Shown here: one piece after another, positions 46,917 to 55,413 of the stretch
How positions within the stretch are numbered: the stretch's first letter is position 1
Layout: each line of letters begins with the position of its first letter
NCBI GenBank assembly: GCA_037127915.1
Contig: JBAXXL010000005.1
Span: 58,194 to 122,193 of the forward strand
Length of the DNA: 64,000 nucleotides
Direction of reading: 5' to 3'
Origin: JBAXXL01 sp037127915
Lineage (GTDB): Bacteria; Bacteroidota; Ignavibacteria; Kapaibacteriales; UBA2268
The notes under the pieces: model-generated
The model's input: the letters and a program-made list of their open reading frames with translations, nothing else
Database searches by the model: none
What the model was told of the DNA's origin: nothing
Position numbers and translations under genes: made by a program

Positions 46917-48281
46917 TTAACCGAAAATGGTTTTTCCGAAGTATTCTCGGTTTTCAAAAGCCATTACATTACCAGAAGTGATGATGGCTTTTCGTGGAAT
47001 TTTCGACTTTAGAACAATACCTTCAAACGTTCGGCAACGGCTCAAAGCCACATATACCTGCCCTGCGGCAAAGCAGTTCTGCAAATCCAGGATTACTTTA
47101 TCGAACGTCAGACCCTGCGATTTATGCACTGTAACCGCCCACGCCAATTTGATAGGATACTGTGTGAATTGACCGACGATTTCCTCATCAATCGTTTTTT
47201 TCTCGTCGTTCCATTTATATGTGATATTTTCCCAAGTGTTTTGGCTAACTACAATTTCATCGCCATTATCCAATTGCACGACTATATTTTGCCCCAATTC
47301 AATAACTTTGCCGATAGTCCCATTGTAATATTTTCGCGGATAATCGCCATCGTTTTTGATAAACATCACTTGAGAATTTAGCTTCAAATGGAGAAGTTCT
47401 TTTGTCGGCAAATCGCGTTCATTAAAATTGCCTTCAATTTCGCCTTGATATGCTTTCAAATCCGAATCCAGTTTAGCTAATTCAGATTTGTTGATATTGT
47501 CAACTACATTATTATGCGTCGAAATTATAATGTACGATTCATTTTCCGGAGGCTGGAAACTAGGCTCATAGCGCGCGTTCAGCTTTTCCAACTCCGGTTG
47601 CGAAATATCGTTCACTCGGACAGAATTCAGCAAATCAATAAACACATCGTCGCTTTGGCGGTAAATATGTTGTAGATTGATGATTTTTGGAGGTAGAGCG
47701 GTTAAAACATTGGAATCGAAGAAAAAAGAACTCCGGTAGAAATTACTCAATAGTCTTTCCAAACCTCCATCTACTACAGGCGGCAGTTGGTAATTATCAC
47801 CAATGAATAGCACTTGCTTACCGCCGAATGGTTTATCCAAATCGCCGCAATAAGCCCGCATTATCGTATCAATTGCGTCCAAAACATCGGCGCGAACCAT
47901 AGATATTTCGTCAATTATCAAGAGCCGAAGATTTTTGAGTATCTTCTTTTTATTGCTTCGGTATTTAAAAAAGTGGAAAATAGGACTGTCTTTGATAGAG
48001 TCGCGATTTATCATCAATCGGTCGTCGTTCGGTAAAATAGGACCGAAGGGCAGTTGGAAGAAAGAGTGTAGGGTTACACCGCCCGCATTGACAGCGGCGA
48101 TGCCTGTCGGTGCGGTAACAACGATATCTCCCGGGAAACACTCCTTTATATACTTCAAAAGCGTAGTTTTTCCTGTGCCCGCTTTGCCGGTCAAAAACAG
48201 GTTCTCGCGGGTATTGCGCAAATACTCTAACGCTTCCAGAAAATCAGGATTCTCTAAATCTATATAATCTTTTTGTTCCAT
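46917..48281 (-). CDS. PIF1-like AAA helicase
   Basis: About 454 residues. The P-loop KAGTGKTTLLKYI and the Walker B IIDEISMV mark a superfamily 1B helicase. FIGDNYQLPP (the QLPP motif) and the C-terminal VTVHKSQGLTFDKV are typical of PIF1/RecD2-like DNA helicases. It probably unwinds DNA during replication or recombination. A TATTTTTG -7 box lies at 48288-48295 on the minus strand, only 6 bases before the ATG at 48281, so the mRNA may be leaderless. A TTG nine bases upstream is less likely. Confidence 0.85.
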   Translation of the reverse strand: MEQKDYIDLENPDFLEALEYLRNTRENLFLTGKAGTGKTTLLKYIKECFPGDIVVTAPTGIAAVNAGGVTLHSFFQLPFGPILPNDDRLMINRDSIKDSPIFHFFKYRSNKKKILKNLRLLIIDEISMVRADVLDAIDTIMRAYCGDLDKPFGGKQVLFIGDNYQLPPVVDGGLERLLSNFYRSSFFFDSNVLTALPPKIINLQHIYRQSDDVFIDLLNSVRVNDISQPELEKLNARYEPSFQPPENESYIIISTHNNVVDNINKSELAKLDSDLKAYQGEIEGNFNERDLPTKELLHLKLNSQVMFIKNDGDYPRKYYNGTIGKVIELGQNIVVQLDNGDEIVVSQNTWENITYKWNDEKKTIDEEIVGQFTQYPIKLAWAVTVHKSQGLTFDKVILDLQNCFAAGQVYVALSRCRTFEGIVLKSKIPRKAIITSGNVMAFENREYFGKTIFG

Positions 48282-48342
48282 ATAGTTCAAAAATACGGTT
48301 TTTTGAGGAGATAACGAAGGATTATTTTTAGAATTTTACTAT

Positions 48343-48472
48343 GGGGCTGTCTAAAAACTCAGTTTTTAAAGAAACTACAGAAATGTCTGTTCTACTATCC
48401 AATTGATATATATAGTAGCTTAGACATTCCTGACTGAGTTATTTGTTTATATTCGAGTTTTTAAACAGCCCC
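48343..48472. mobile_element. MITE-like element, 130 bp
   Basis: GGGGCTGTCTAAAAACTC at the left end and its reverse complement with one mismatch at the right (GAGTTTTTAAACAGCCCC) bound a 130-bp stretch without a gene. The interior also folds back on itself: ATGTCT and CTACTAT face ATAGTAG and AGACAT. This is the form of a miniature inverted-repeat transposable element. No clear target duplication is seen. Confidence 0.6.
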
Positions 48473-48641
48473 TCAACCGAAAGTCGTGGCAATTCAAAAT
48501 CCAATCATAATTCTTTGCGTCTACGTGTCTTTGCGGTAAATTCTTCATACCCTAAACCCAATACCCCATACCCTGTTGAAGATGGATTCTTCACTTCGTT
48601 CAGAATGACATAAAATCTTCTCTTTACGAACTTTACGAGCT

Positions 48642-51554
48642 TTACGAACTTTTAACTTGCGCCAGCTCCATTTCTTTTTTTAAATACAAAGCTGTATAGG
48701 AGCCTTCAACATTGATAATGTTTTCCGGTGTTCCTTGGGCGATGATTTTGCCTCCGTCATTGCCGCCCATGGGACCCATATCAATTATCCAGTCTGCGTA
48801 TTTGATTACATCCAGGTTATGCTCGATTACAACAACTGTATTGCCTTTGTCCGATAGTTTAGACAGCAGTTTCAGCAAAATACTAATATCCTCGAAATGC
48901 AAACCTGTGGTCGGTTCATCAAGCAAATAGAGTGTTTTGCCGGTTTGGCGTTTGCTCAGTTCCGCGGCTAATTTCACTCTTTGGGCTTCACCACCGGAAA
49001 GTGTTGGTGCCTGCTGACCCAGTTTTATATAGGTTAATCCAACATCATATAAAGTTTTGATTTTCTTTCTTGTTTTCGGATGCTCGGAGAAAAACTCCAA
49101 TGCTTCTTCAACAGTCATATCTAAACAATCGGCGATAGATTTACCTTTGTATAGTACTTGCAAGGTCTCTTTGTTATATCGTTTGCCGTTGCAAGCTTCA
49201 CATTTCACATACACATCGGGCAGAAAATTCATCTCGATTTTTCTCATTCCCGCGCCCTGACATTCTTCACAGCGTCCACCTTCGACGTTAAACGAAAAGC
49301 GTCCCGGTTTGTATCCGCGAACTTTGGATTCTGGCAGAATTGCGTAAAAATCACGAATGAGTGTGAAAAGTCCGGTGTATGTAGCAGGGTTGGAACGAGG
49401 TGTCCGCCCTATCGGTGATTGGTCAATCTCAATTAATTTGTCAATATGCTCCAAACCTTCGATTCTATCGTAAGGTAAAGGCGATTTGCCGCTTCTGTAT
49501 AAGTGATTTGCCAAAATTGGATAAAGCGTATCGCTGATAACGGAAGATTTACCCGACCCGCTCATTCCGGTTATGCAAATCAATTTGCCTAAGGGTAGGA
49601 TCAAATCTATGGATTGAAGGTTGTTTCCTCTTGCACCATATAAAATCAGATTTTCGCCATTTCCCTCGCGGCGTTCGGTTGGAATTGGAATACTCTTAAG
49701 ATTTCTCAAATATTGAGCTGTTAGCGAATCCATAATAGCAGAATCAGGTAAAAGCGCTATCTCGGATGTAACTCCGGATAATATAATTTCACCGCCGTGA
49801 ACTCCCGAACCGGGACCAATATCAACCAGATAATCCGATTGTTCAATCATTGCTTTATCGTGCTCAACTACTATGACGGTATTCCCTAAATCGCGCAATT
49901 CCTTGAGCGAGTGTATAAGTTTGTCGTTATCGTGCTGATGAAGACCGATACTTGGTTCATCAAGAACGTACATAATGCCGACGAGTTGTGAACCAATTTG
50001 AGAAGCCAATCTGATACGTTGAGATTCGCCGCCAGAAAGCGTCCGAATACTGCGGCTAATTGATAAATAAGATAAACCTACATCAAGTAAGAATTTAAGA
50101 CGCGATTTTATTTCGCGTAAAATTACTCCGGCAACTTTTAACTGACGTTTTGTGAGCTTTTTTTCGATGGATGCGACTCTTTCAATACAAGATACAATAT
50201 CCAAAGTCACTATATCATTTATATTATAATCCAATATCTTAACAGCTAAACTTTCCTCGCGTAATCTGCCTCCGTGGCATTTTGGACAAGGAACACTTTG
50301 CAAATACATTTCCAGTTCTTTTTTTACGGCGGTTACAGTATTTTCCATCAAATGAATCAACCCCGGTAAAATACCTTCGAACTTGTATCCTTTCGCTGTT
50401 TCATCGTCTAATTTCAAAATATTTTTTTCAAATGTAAATGCTTCATCATAAGAATTATAAAGAATTTTCTTTAAATCTTCTTTTGATAAATCTTTAAGCG
50501 GAATAGTCAGGTCAATATTATTTTTTTCTGCAAAAATTTCTGTCTGCGCCCAAAGCCACGATTTTTGTCTCGCCCCCAAAGGTACTATAGCACCATCAGC
50601 AATTGATATTGTATCATCCGGTAACACTAAACTTAGATTGAAATCGGTAACCTCACCCAATCCATTGCATCTTGGACAAGCACCATAAGGTGAATTAAAC
50701 GAAAACATATTTGGTGCTAATGGTTGGTAAGCTCTGCCTGTAACTGGATCGCTATAACGCGTACTAAAGAGTTCCTCTTTTTCAACACCGGTATCATCGT
50801 TACGAGCTATAAGTTTCATGTAACCATCTCCTTTATTCAAAGCCAAATCAATGGATTCGCGGATGCGGTGTTCATTTTTTTCTATAATATGTAAGCGGTC
50901 AATAACTAAATCTATATCGTGAGTTTTAAATCTAACCAATTGCATCGACGGAGTTATATCGCGCAATTCACCGTCAATCCGTACTTTCGTAAATCCTTGA
51001 CGTAATAATTTCTCGAAAAGTTCACGATAATGACCTTTACGAGCACGGATTAATGGAGTTAAAATTTGCACTTTTTGGTCGTCGAACCGCTCCATTATTT
51101 CTTCGCAGATTTGATCCATTGACTTCTGAATGACAGGTAAACCACTGTCAAGCGAGTATTGTATGCCGATTTTTGCAAATAGGAGACGCAGGTAATCATA
51201 GATTTCTGTTACTGTACCCACTGTGGAGCGCGGATTATGCGATATGGATTTCTGCTCAATCGAGATTGCCGGTGATAATCCTTCTATACTATCAACTTCT
51301 GGCTTCTTGAGCATTCCCAGAAATTGTTTGGAATACGGCGACATACAATCAACATAGCGTCTCTGACCTTCGGCGTATAATGTGTCGAAGGCTAATGTGG
51401 ATTTGCCTGAACCGGATAATCCTGTTATAACTATAAACTTATCACGAGGTATGGTAACGTCAACATTTTTAAGATTATGTTCACGTGCACCCTTGATTTT
51501 TATTTCGTTAAGCTCGGCGCTGTTATCAGAATATATATTTGTGTTGTTATTCAA
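48642..51554 (-). CDS. uvrA: excinuclease ABC subunit A
   Basis: DNA damage recognition subunit of nucleotide excision repair. 970 residues, a normal length. The first P-loop GLSGSGKS is at residues 45-52. The signature LSGGESQRIRLA is in the first ABC half. The second P-loop is GMSGSGKSS and the second signature LSGGEAQRVKLAAEL. Zinc motifs are CPRC (near 283), the CPKCHGG segment, and CEECQGAG with CEACNGKRYN in the C-terminal half. It is probably monocistronic. Confidence 0.97.
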   Translation of the reverse strand: MNNNTNIYSDNSAELNEIKIKGAREHNLKNVDVTIPRDKFIVITGLSGSGKSTLAFDTLYAEGQRRYVDCMSPYSKQFLGMLKKPEVDSIEGLSPAISIEQKSISHNPRSTVGTVTEIYDYLRLLFAKIGIQYSLDSGLPVIQKSMDQICEEIMERFDDQKVQILTPLIRARKGHYRELFEKLLRQGFTKVRIDGELRDITPSMQLVRFKTHDIDLVIDRLHIIEKNEHRIRESIDLALNKGDGYMKLIARNDDTGVEKEELFSTRYSDPVTGRAYQPLAPNMFSFNSPYGACPRCNGLGEVTDFNLSLVLPDDTISIADGAIVPLGARQKSWLWAQTEIFAEKNNIDLTIPLKDLSKEDLKKILYNSYDEAFTFEKNILKLDDETAKGYKFEGILPGLIHLMENTVTAVKKELEMYLQSVPCPKCHGGRLREESLAVKILDYNINDIVTLDIVSCIERVASIEKKLTKRQLKVAGVILREIKSRLKFLLDVGLSYLSISRSIRTLSGGESQRIRLASQIGSQLVGIMYVLDEPSIGLHQHDNDKLIHSLKELRDLGNTVIVVEHDKAMIEQSDYLVDIGPGSGVHGGEIILSGVTSEIALLPDSAIMDSLTAQYLRNLKSIPIPTERREGNGENLILYGARGNNLQSIDLILPLGKLICITGMSGSGKSSVISDTLYPILANHLYRSGKSPLPYDRIEGLEHIDKLIEIDQSPIGRTPRSNPATYTGLFTLIRDFYAILPESKVRGYKPGRFSFNVEGGRCEECQGAGMRKIEMNFLPDVYVKCEACNGKRYNKETLQVLYKGKSIADCLDMTVEEALEFFSEHPKTRKKIKTLYDVGLTYIKLGQQAPTLSGGEAQRVKLAAELSKRQTGKTLYLLDEPTTGLHFEDISILLKLLSKLSDKGNTVVVIEHNLDVIKYADWIIDMGPMGGNDGGKIIAQGTPENIINVEGSYTALYLKKEMELAQVKSS

Positions 51555-51835
51555 TTTTTATAAAATTTAAAATAAATGACCGTAAAAATACTAAATATTT
51601 ACGACATATACAAGTAATACTTAACTAATTCAGTTATGAGTTATGAATTATAAGTTATAACACAAAATAGCATATATAATTGAACCTTGTATTAATCTTG
51701 AATAATTTTATAACCAAATAAATAAAAATAACTCGTTTCTAATTATCAAAATCAGGAACGAGTTAAAGCTTATAGCTTATAGCTTATAGCTTATAGCTTA
51801 TAGCTTATAGCTTATAATTCATAACTTATAACTGC
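51555..51835. other. intergenic region between uvrA and polyferredoxin
   Basis: It holds a terminator-like hairpin on the minus strand: AACTCGTT (51730-51737) with AACGAGTT (51757-51764), followed by a T-rich tract. A tandem array of seven AGCTTAT units lies at 51767-51815. No gene is seen. Confidence 0.6.
51767..51815. repeat. tandem heptamer AGCTTAT x7
   Basis: Seven exact copies of AGCTTAT in 49 bases, downstream of the polyferredoxin gene. Such arrays often vary in copy number by slippage. Confidence 0.9.
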
Positions 51836-53014
51836 TTATCCTTCTATTGCATCAAAAGGACAGGCATCACTGCAAGCGTGGCATTTAATGCAATTTTCCT
51901 GATCAATCACAGCTTTATATGTTTCTGATTTTAACGCATTTTGATAAATGCAGGTATCTTTACATAAACCGCATTTTGTGCATATTTTTTGGTCAATTTC
52001 AGCTTTCTTATATCCATCAGGTTTCGTAACTAGAATAGCGTTGTAATTACATTTTGGTACACAAAGACCACATTTGACACATAAATCACTATTTATTGAC
52101 GGACTGTGATAATTCTCGATTGAATCCTGTTTAATTGCTTTTTGTGGACAAGCCGGAACGCATAAACCACAATTTGTACATTTATCTGCATATATTATTG
52201 GTTCTCCCTCACCTGCCGAAGTTCTTATTGCCGCGTACGTACAAACCGGAACACAAAGGCCGCAATGCGTACATTTGTCTTGCGATAAATCAATTGTCGC
52301 TTTTTCAATTATACCATAAGGACAATCTCTGTAACAATTTCCACATTTTTGACATTTTGTAGTATCAATATATGCTTTATTACCCTGCAAATAAATTGCG
52401 TCATAAGCACAATTCAAAGAACAATGCTGAATGCAGTTTCTACAATATTCCCGCTTAACTTTATAGAATTCCTTTGTATATGTTATTGCGTTTCCTTCAT
52501 TCTTGCAAATCTCTATACATTTTCCACATCCGGTACAATAGGTTGGTATAATAGTAAATGTATTTAGGGGAATTGAAATCGCATTGTAAGGGCATTCAGG
52601 TATGCATTTACGGCATTCGTTGCACTGGTCGTTTATATAAAATTTTCTTACACTAATATCAATTGCATCATAATTACAAGCAGGTAAACACAATCCACAA
52701 TCCACGCAATAATCCTTGATTATCATATAATCCGGAGAATAAACCAAAATTGCATTTACCGGACAGGCTTTTTTGCAAAGACCGCAATCGTTGCAAAGTA
52801 CGTTATCTATAACAAAATTTGATCGTTTAGGTAATACTATACCGGCGTAAAAGCATACATCGTAGCATATTCCGCAACCGGTACAAATCTTTTCTTTTAT
52901 GTGCAGTGATTCGTAAAATCCTCCGGAACAGCTATTTATAAGAGGTGTTGCCAGCATGGCTCCACCCACAACTATACAGCTTTTTCGCAGAAAATCCCTT
53001 CTATTTAAATCCAT
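51836..53014 (-). CDS. Tat-exported polyferredoxin with twelve 4Fe-4S motifs
   Basis: 392 residues. The N-terminus MDLNRRDFLRKSCIVVGGAM is a Tat signal (RRDFLRK), so folded protein would be exported. After it, twelve Cys clusters follow with spacing near 30 residues. Eleven have the CxxCxxCxxxC form, such as CTGCGICYDVC, CNDCGLCKKAC and CIKCHACSDAC. The sixth (CRNCIQHCSLNC) is irregular. Up to twelve [4Fe-4S] clusters could form a long electron wire. Two half-repeats of six clusters are not obvious. No catalytic subunit is adjacent. The gene is probably single. Confidence 0.8.
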   Translation of the reverse strand: MDLNRRDFLRKSCIVVGGAMLATPLINSCSGGFYESLHIKEKICTGCGICYDVCFYAGIVLPKRSNFVIDNVLCNDCGLCKKACPVNAILVYSPDYMIIKDYCVDCGLCLPACNYDAIDISVRKFYINDQCNECRKCIPECPYNAISIPLNTFTIIPTYCTGCGKCIEICKNEGNAITYTKEFYKVKREYCRNCIQHCSLNCAYDAIYLQGNKAYIDTTKCQKCGNCYRDCPYGIIEKATIDLSQDKCTHCGLCVPVCTYAAIRTSAGEGEPIIYADKCTNCGLCVPACPQKAIKQDSIENYHSPSINSDLCVKCGLCVPKCNYNAILVTKPDGYKKAEIDQKICTKCGLCKDTCIYQNALKSETYKAVIDQENCIKCHACSDACPFDAIEG

Positions 53015-53218
53015 ATATATATATCTATATTATTCTTATTGTCAATTACATTTCTTAATATTTTTTTGACGAAAGAAATTAAAAAAATGTTTAATCTGTT
53101 TTTACAAATATATGAAATAACTTCGTTATATTATTATTTGATGATGTTAGGTCATAAATTCGTTGTTATACTTGAATTCTTCCTCAATAATCATTTATAA
53201 TTAAACATTAATCATTGG

Positions 53219-53938
53219 TTAAGCTTTCTCTTTCCTAAATCTCAACTTATCTTCTTTTGTCATTTTTTCACAAGCATATTGGAATATCAATCGTGGCGCG
53301 GTATTTTTCCATTTTAGCAGAAATTCTTCTGTTACATCGTGATTCAATTTCCAGGCTTCGCGCAAAAACCAACCCATTCCCTGATGTACTTCGCGCTCCG
53401 GGTCGCTCATTAATGGTTCTAACATATTGAATAGAGCTGTAAAATCAGCCGTTGTTTTCAGGGATTTAATTAATGTTACCGGAACGGTACGACGTTGGAA
53501 TTTATAAGGCGAAACAAGCCAAGGAAGAAAATCGCTGATTTCTACTATACCTTGTTTTAAAAATTTCGGCATTATCATCATACCCAAAGTATCGGCGTGC
53601 GCCCAATTGTAAAGGCCATAATCAAACATTTTCCCGATTGCATCGAATACTTCGCGGTTGTATTGCTTCGGCAATTCCTTGATGATAATCAGAACAAATG
53701 AAGTTTCTTCGTATTTCCCGCTTTCAAAAAGTAGTGGCGCGGCTTCTATAACCAAAGGAACATCAACCTTCTTCTCTTTTATTAGTTCCTTCCACTTCGT
53801 CTCGAAAAGTGCTTGACTAACGCCCCAAGCGTCATAAACACCTTCTTTGAAATATCGGGAATATTTTTCTACTAACGCCGCGTCTGCATTCGATTCGCAA
53901 AATTCGCGGGCTTCATTAAATAGTTCTTGCGCTGTCAT
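53219..53938 (-). CDS. AlkD-like DNA alkylation repair protein
   Basis: 239 residues of helical repeats. The pattern resembles the HEAT-like AlkC/AlkD DNA glycosylase family that removes alkylated bases, with YNWAHADTLGMMIMPKFL and PYKFQRRTVPVTLIK in the middle. The key DNA-contact residues cannot be checked by eye. It is single and preceded by a small gap. Confidence 0.65.
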   Translation of the reverse strand: MTAQELFNEAREFCESNADAALVEKYSRYFKEGVYDAWGVSQALFETKWKELIKEKKVDVPLVIEAAPLLFESGKYEETSFVLIIIKELPKQYNREVFDAIGKMFDYGLYNWAHADTLGMMIMPKFLKQGIVEISDFLPWLVSPYKFQRRTVPVTLIKSLKTTADFTALFNMLEPLMSDPEREVHQGMGWFLREAWKLNHDVTEEFLLKWKNTAPRLIFQYACEKMTKEDKLRFRKEKA

Positions 53939-54004
53939 TGTTCTTAGTCTCTTTATTTAAATTTTATTTGTTTTATATTTTGATATATTGAATACTTACT
54001 TACA

Positions 54005-55204
54005 TTAAAACATAGATTTTAATTTTTCTACATCAGGTAGAATATTTCGATATTTTTCCGGAAGTTCGGATTCGGTTTTATATGTCGCTACTCCCATAGG
54101 CTTACTTGTGTCGCGAAAAACAAACTCCACGACTTTATTATTTTTCTCCTTACACAAAATAATTCCTATCGAAGGATTCTCGTGAGGTTGTTTGACATAT
54201 TCATCGAGTGCGGAAAGATAAAAATTCATTTTTCCTGCATATTCTGCTTTGAATTTACCTTTTTTAAGTTCTATCGCAACTAAGCTCTGAACTCTACGGT
54301 TAAAAAATAATAAGTCAATGAAAAATTCTTCTTCATCAACTATTATTCTGTATTGATTTCCCATAAAACTAAAATCATAGCCGAGTGCCATAATAAACTT
54401 TTTTATGTTGTTTACTATAGCATTTTCCAATACCCTTTCATCAGATTCATCATCCGGATCTTCTAAATTTATGAAATCAAGGAAGATTTCGTCTTTGAAA
54501 GAATTCAGTGCTTTTGCACGAAAGGTATCATCATTTATTGCCTTTATGAAATTGTTTTGCAACTTTCCTTTTTGAAAAAATAAATTGCTTTTCAAATTGT
54601 ATTTTAATTTTTCAATATTCCAAAACTCTGTTGCACATCGCTCTATATAAAATAGTCTTTCAGCTAAATCATTGCAGTGACGTAAAATCTCACGATGATG
54701 AGTGAAGCCTACTTTTAGAAAGAGTTCAATTTGTTCTTCTGTTAATTCGGCAGTTGGCAACTGCCGTTTTAATAATTCTAGATCCGCATCATTCATTTCG
54801 GCAGTTGGCAACTGCCGTTTTAATAATTCTTGGTTATCACGATTCAAATCGGCAGTTGGTAACTGCCGAATTGATATATAACCTTGCCATTCTTCGTAAA
54901 ACAATCGCATATTCTTAATATTTGACGCGGAAAAGCCTCTTAATCCAGGGATTTCTTGTTGCAAACGTTCCGAAATAATGTCAATTGCGCCTATCCCCCA
55001 AAACTTTTTTCGAGTATTGGTAGAAACAAATTCTCCAACGCTAAAGTAAAGCGATAGTAGTTCACGATTAACAAGTGATGCGGCTATGTAGCGGCTTTGC
55101 AAAATGGCATTTTTGATTTGCCGTATTGAATCAGTGTAACTTTCAAGACTGTTATTTTCTGAAAGGCTTATAAGTTCGTCGGTTATTTCTCTTTTATTCT
55201 TCAT
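54005..55204 (-). CDS. DUF1016 (YhcG-like) PD-(D/E)XK nuclease, minus-strand copy
   Basis: About 399 residues from ATG 55204, preceded by GAGGT; an ATG at 55240 would add 12 residues. The N-terminal DUF1016 domain (LVNRELLSLYFSVGEFVS) and the C-terminal nuclease domain (FFIDLLFFNRRVQSLVAIELKKGKF) give the D-(x)n-ExK pattern. In the linker, three 17-residue units start RQLPTAD/E. Each carries the 19-bp palindrome CGGCAGTTG-G-CAACTGCCG. YhcG-type nucleases are linked to restriction and phage-defence contexts. A related protein is at 58326. Confidence 0.8.
   Translation of the reverse strand: MKNKREITDELISLSENNSLESYTDSIRQIKNAILQSRYIAASLVNRELLSLYFSVGEFVSTNTRKKFWGIGAIDIISERLQQEIPGLRGFSASNIKNMRLFYEEWQGYISIRQLPTADLNRDNQELLKRQLPTAEMNDADLELLKRQLPTAELTEEQIELFLKVGFTHHREILRHCNDLAERLFYIERCATEFWNIEKLKYNLKSNLFFQKGKLQNNFIKAINDDTFRAKALNSFKDEIFLDFINLEDPDDESDERVLENAIVNNIKKFIMALGYDFSFMGNQYRIIVDEEEFFIDLLFFNRRVQSLVAIELKKGKFKAEYAGKMNFYLSALDEYVKQPHENPSIGIILCKEKNNKVVEFVFRDTSKPMGVATYKTESELPEKYRNILPDVEKLKSMF
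54748..54868. repeat. three palindromes in the DUF1016 gene, 51 bp apart
   Basis: CGGCAGTTG-G-CAACTGCCG is at 54748-54766 and 54799-54817, and nearly identical (with T for C) at 54850-54868. The unit is 51 bp, 17 codons, so each copy keeps the frame and encodes RQLPTA plus 11 residues. Confidence 0.9.
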
Positions 55205-55360
55205 TACCTCATCTTTAAATATATTTTTTTCAAAACACATTCATCTAATTAGCAAAATTAAGAAAATAAAAGCAACTTTCAATAGATTTTATCCCCCATA
55301 ATTTTTCCTCTCTTAACCAAATATTAACAGATATTTAACAAATATACAGGATTTTTTTCG

Positions 55361-55369
55361 TAATTTTGC
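55361..55369 (+). promoter_or_regulatory. ppdK -7 box
   Basis: TAATTTTGC is a full Bacteroidota -7 match (TAnnTTTGC) 44 bases before the ppdK ATG. A TTTG -33 is not seen at the usual spacing. Confidence 0.6.
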
Positions 55370-55413
55370 ACTAAATAATATTAACTTTTTAAAAAACTAT
55401 TACGGAGACAAAA

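Noticed and set aside
51767..51815. CRISPR-like array
   Set aside because: Seven-base units without spacers are a simple tandem repeat.
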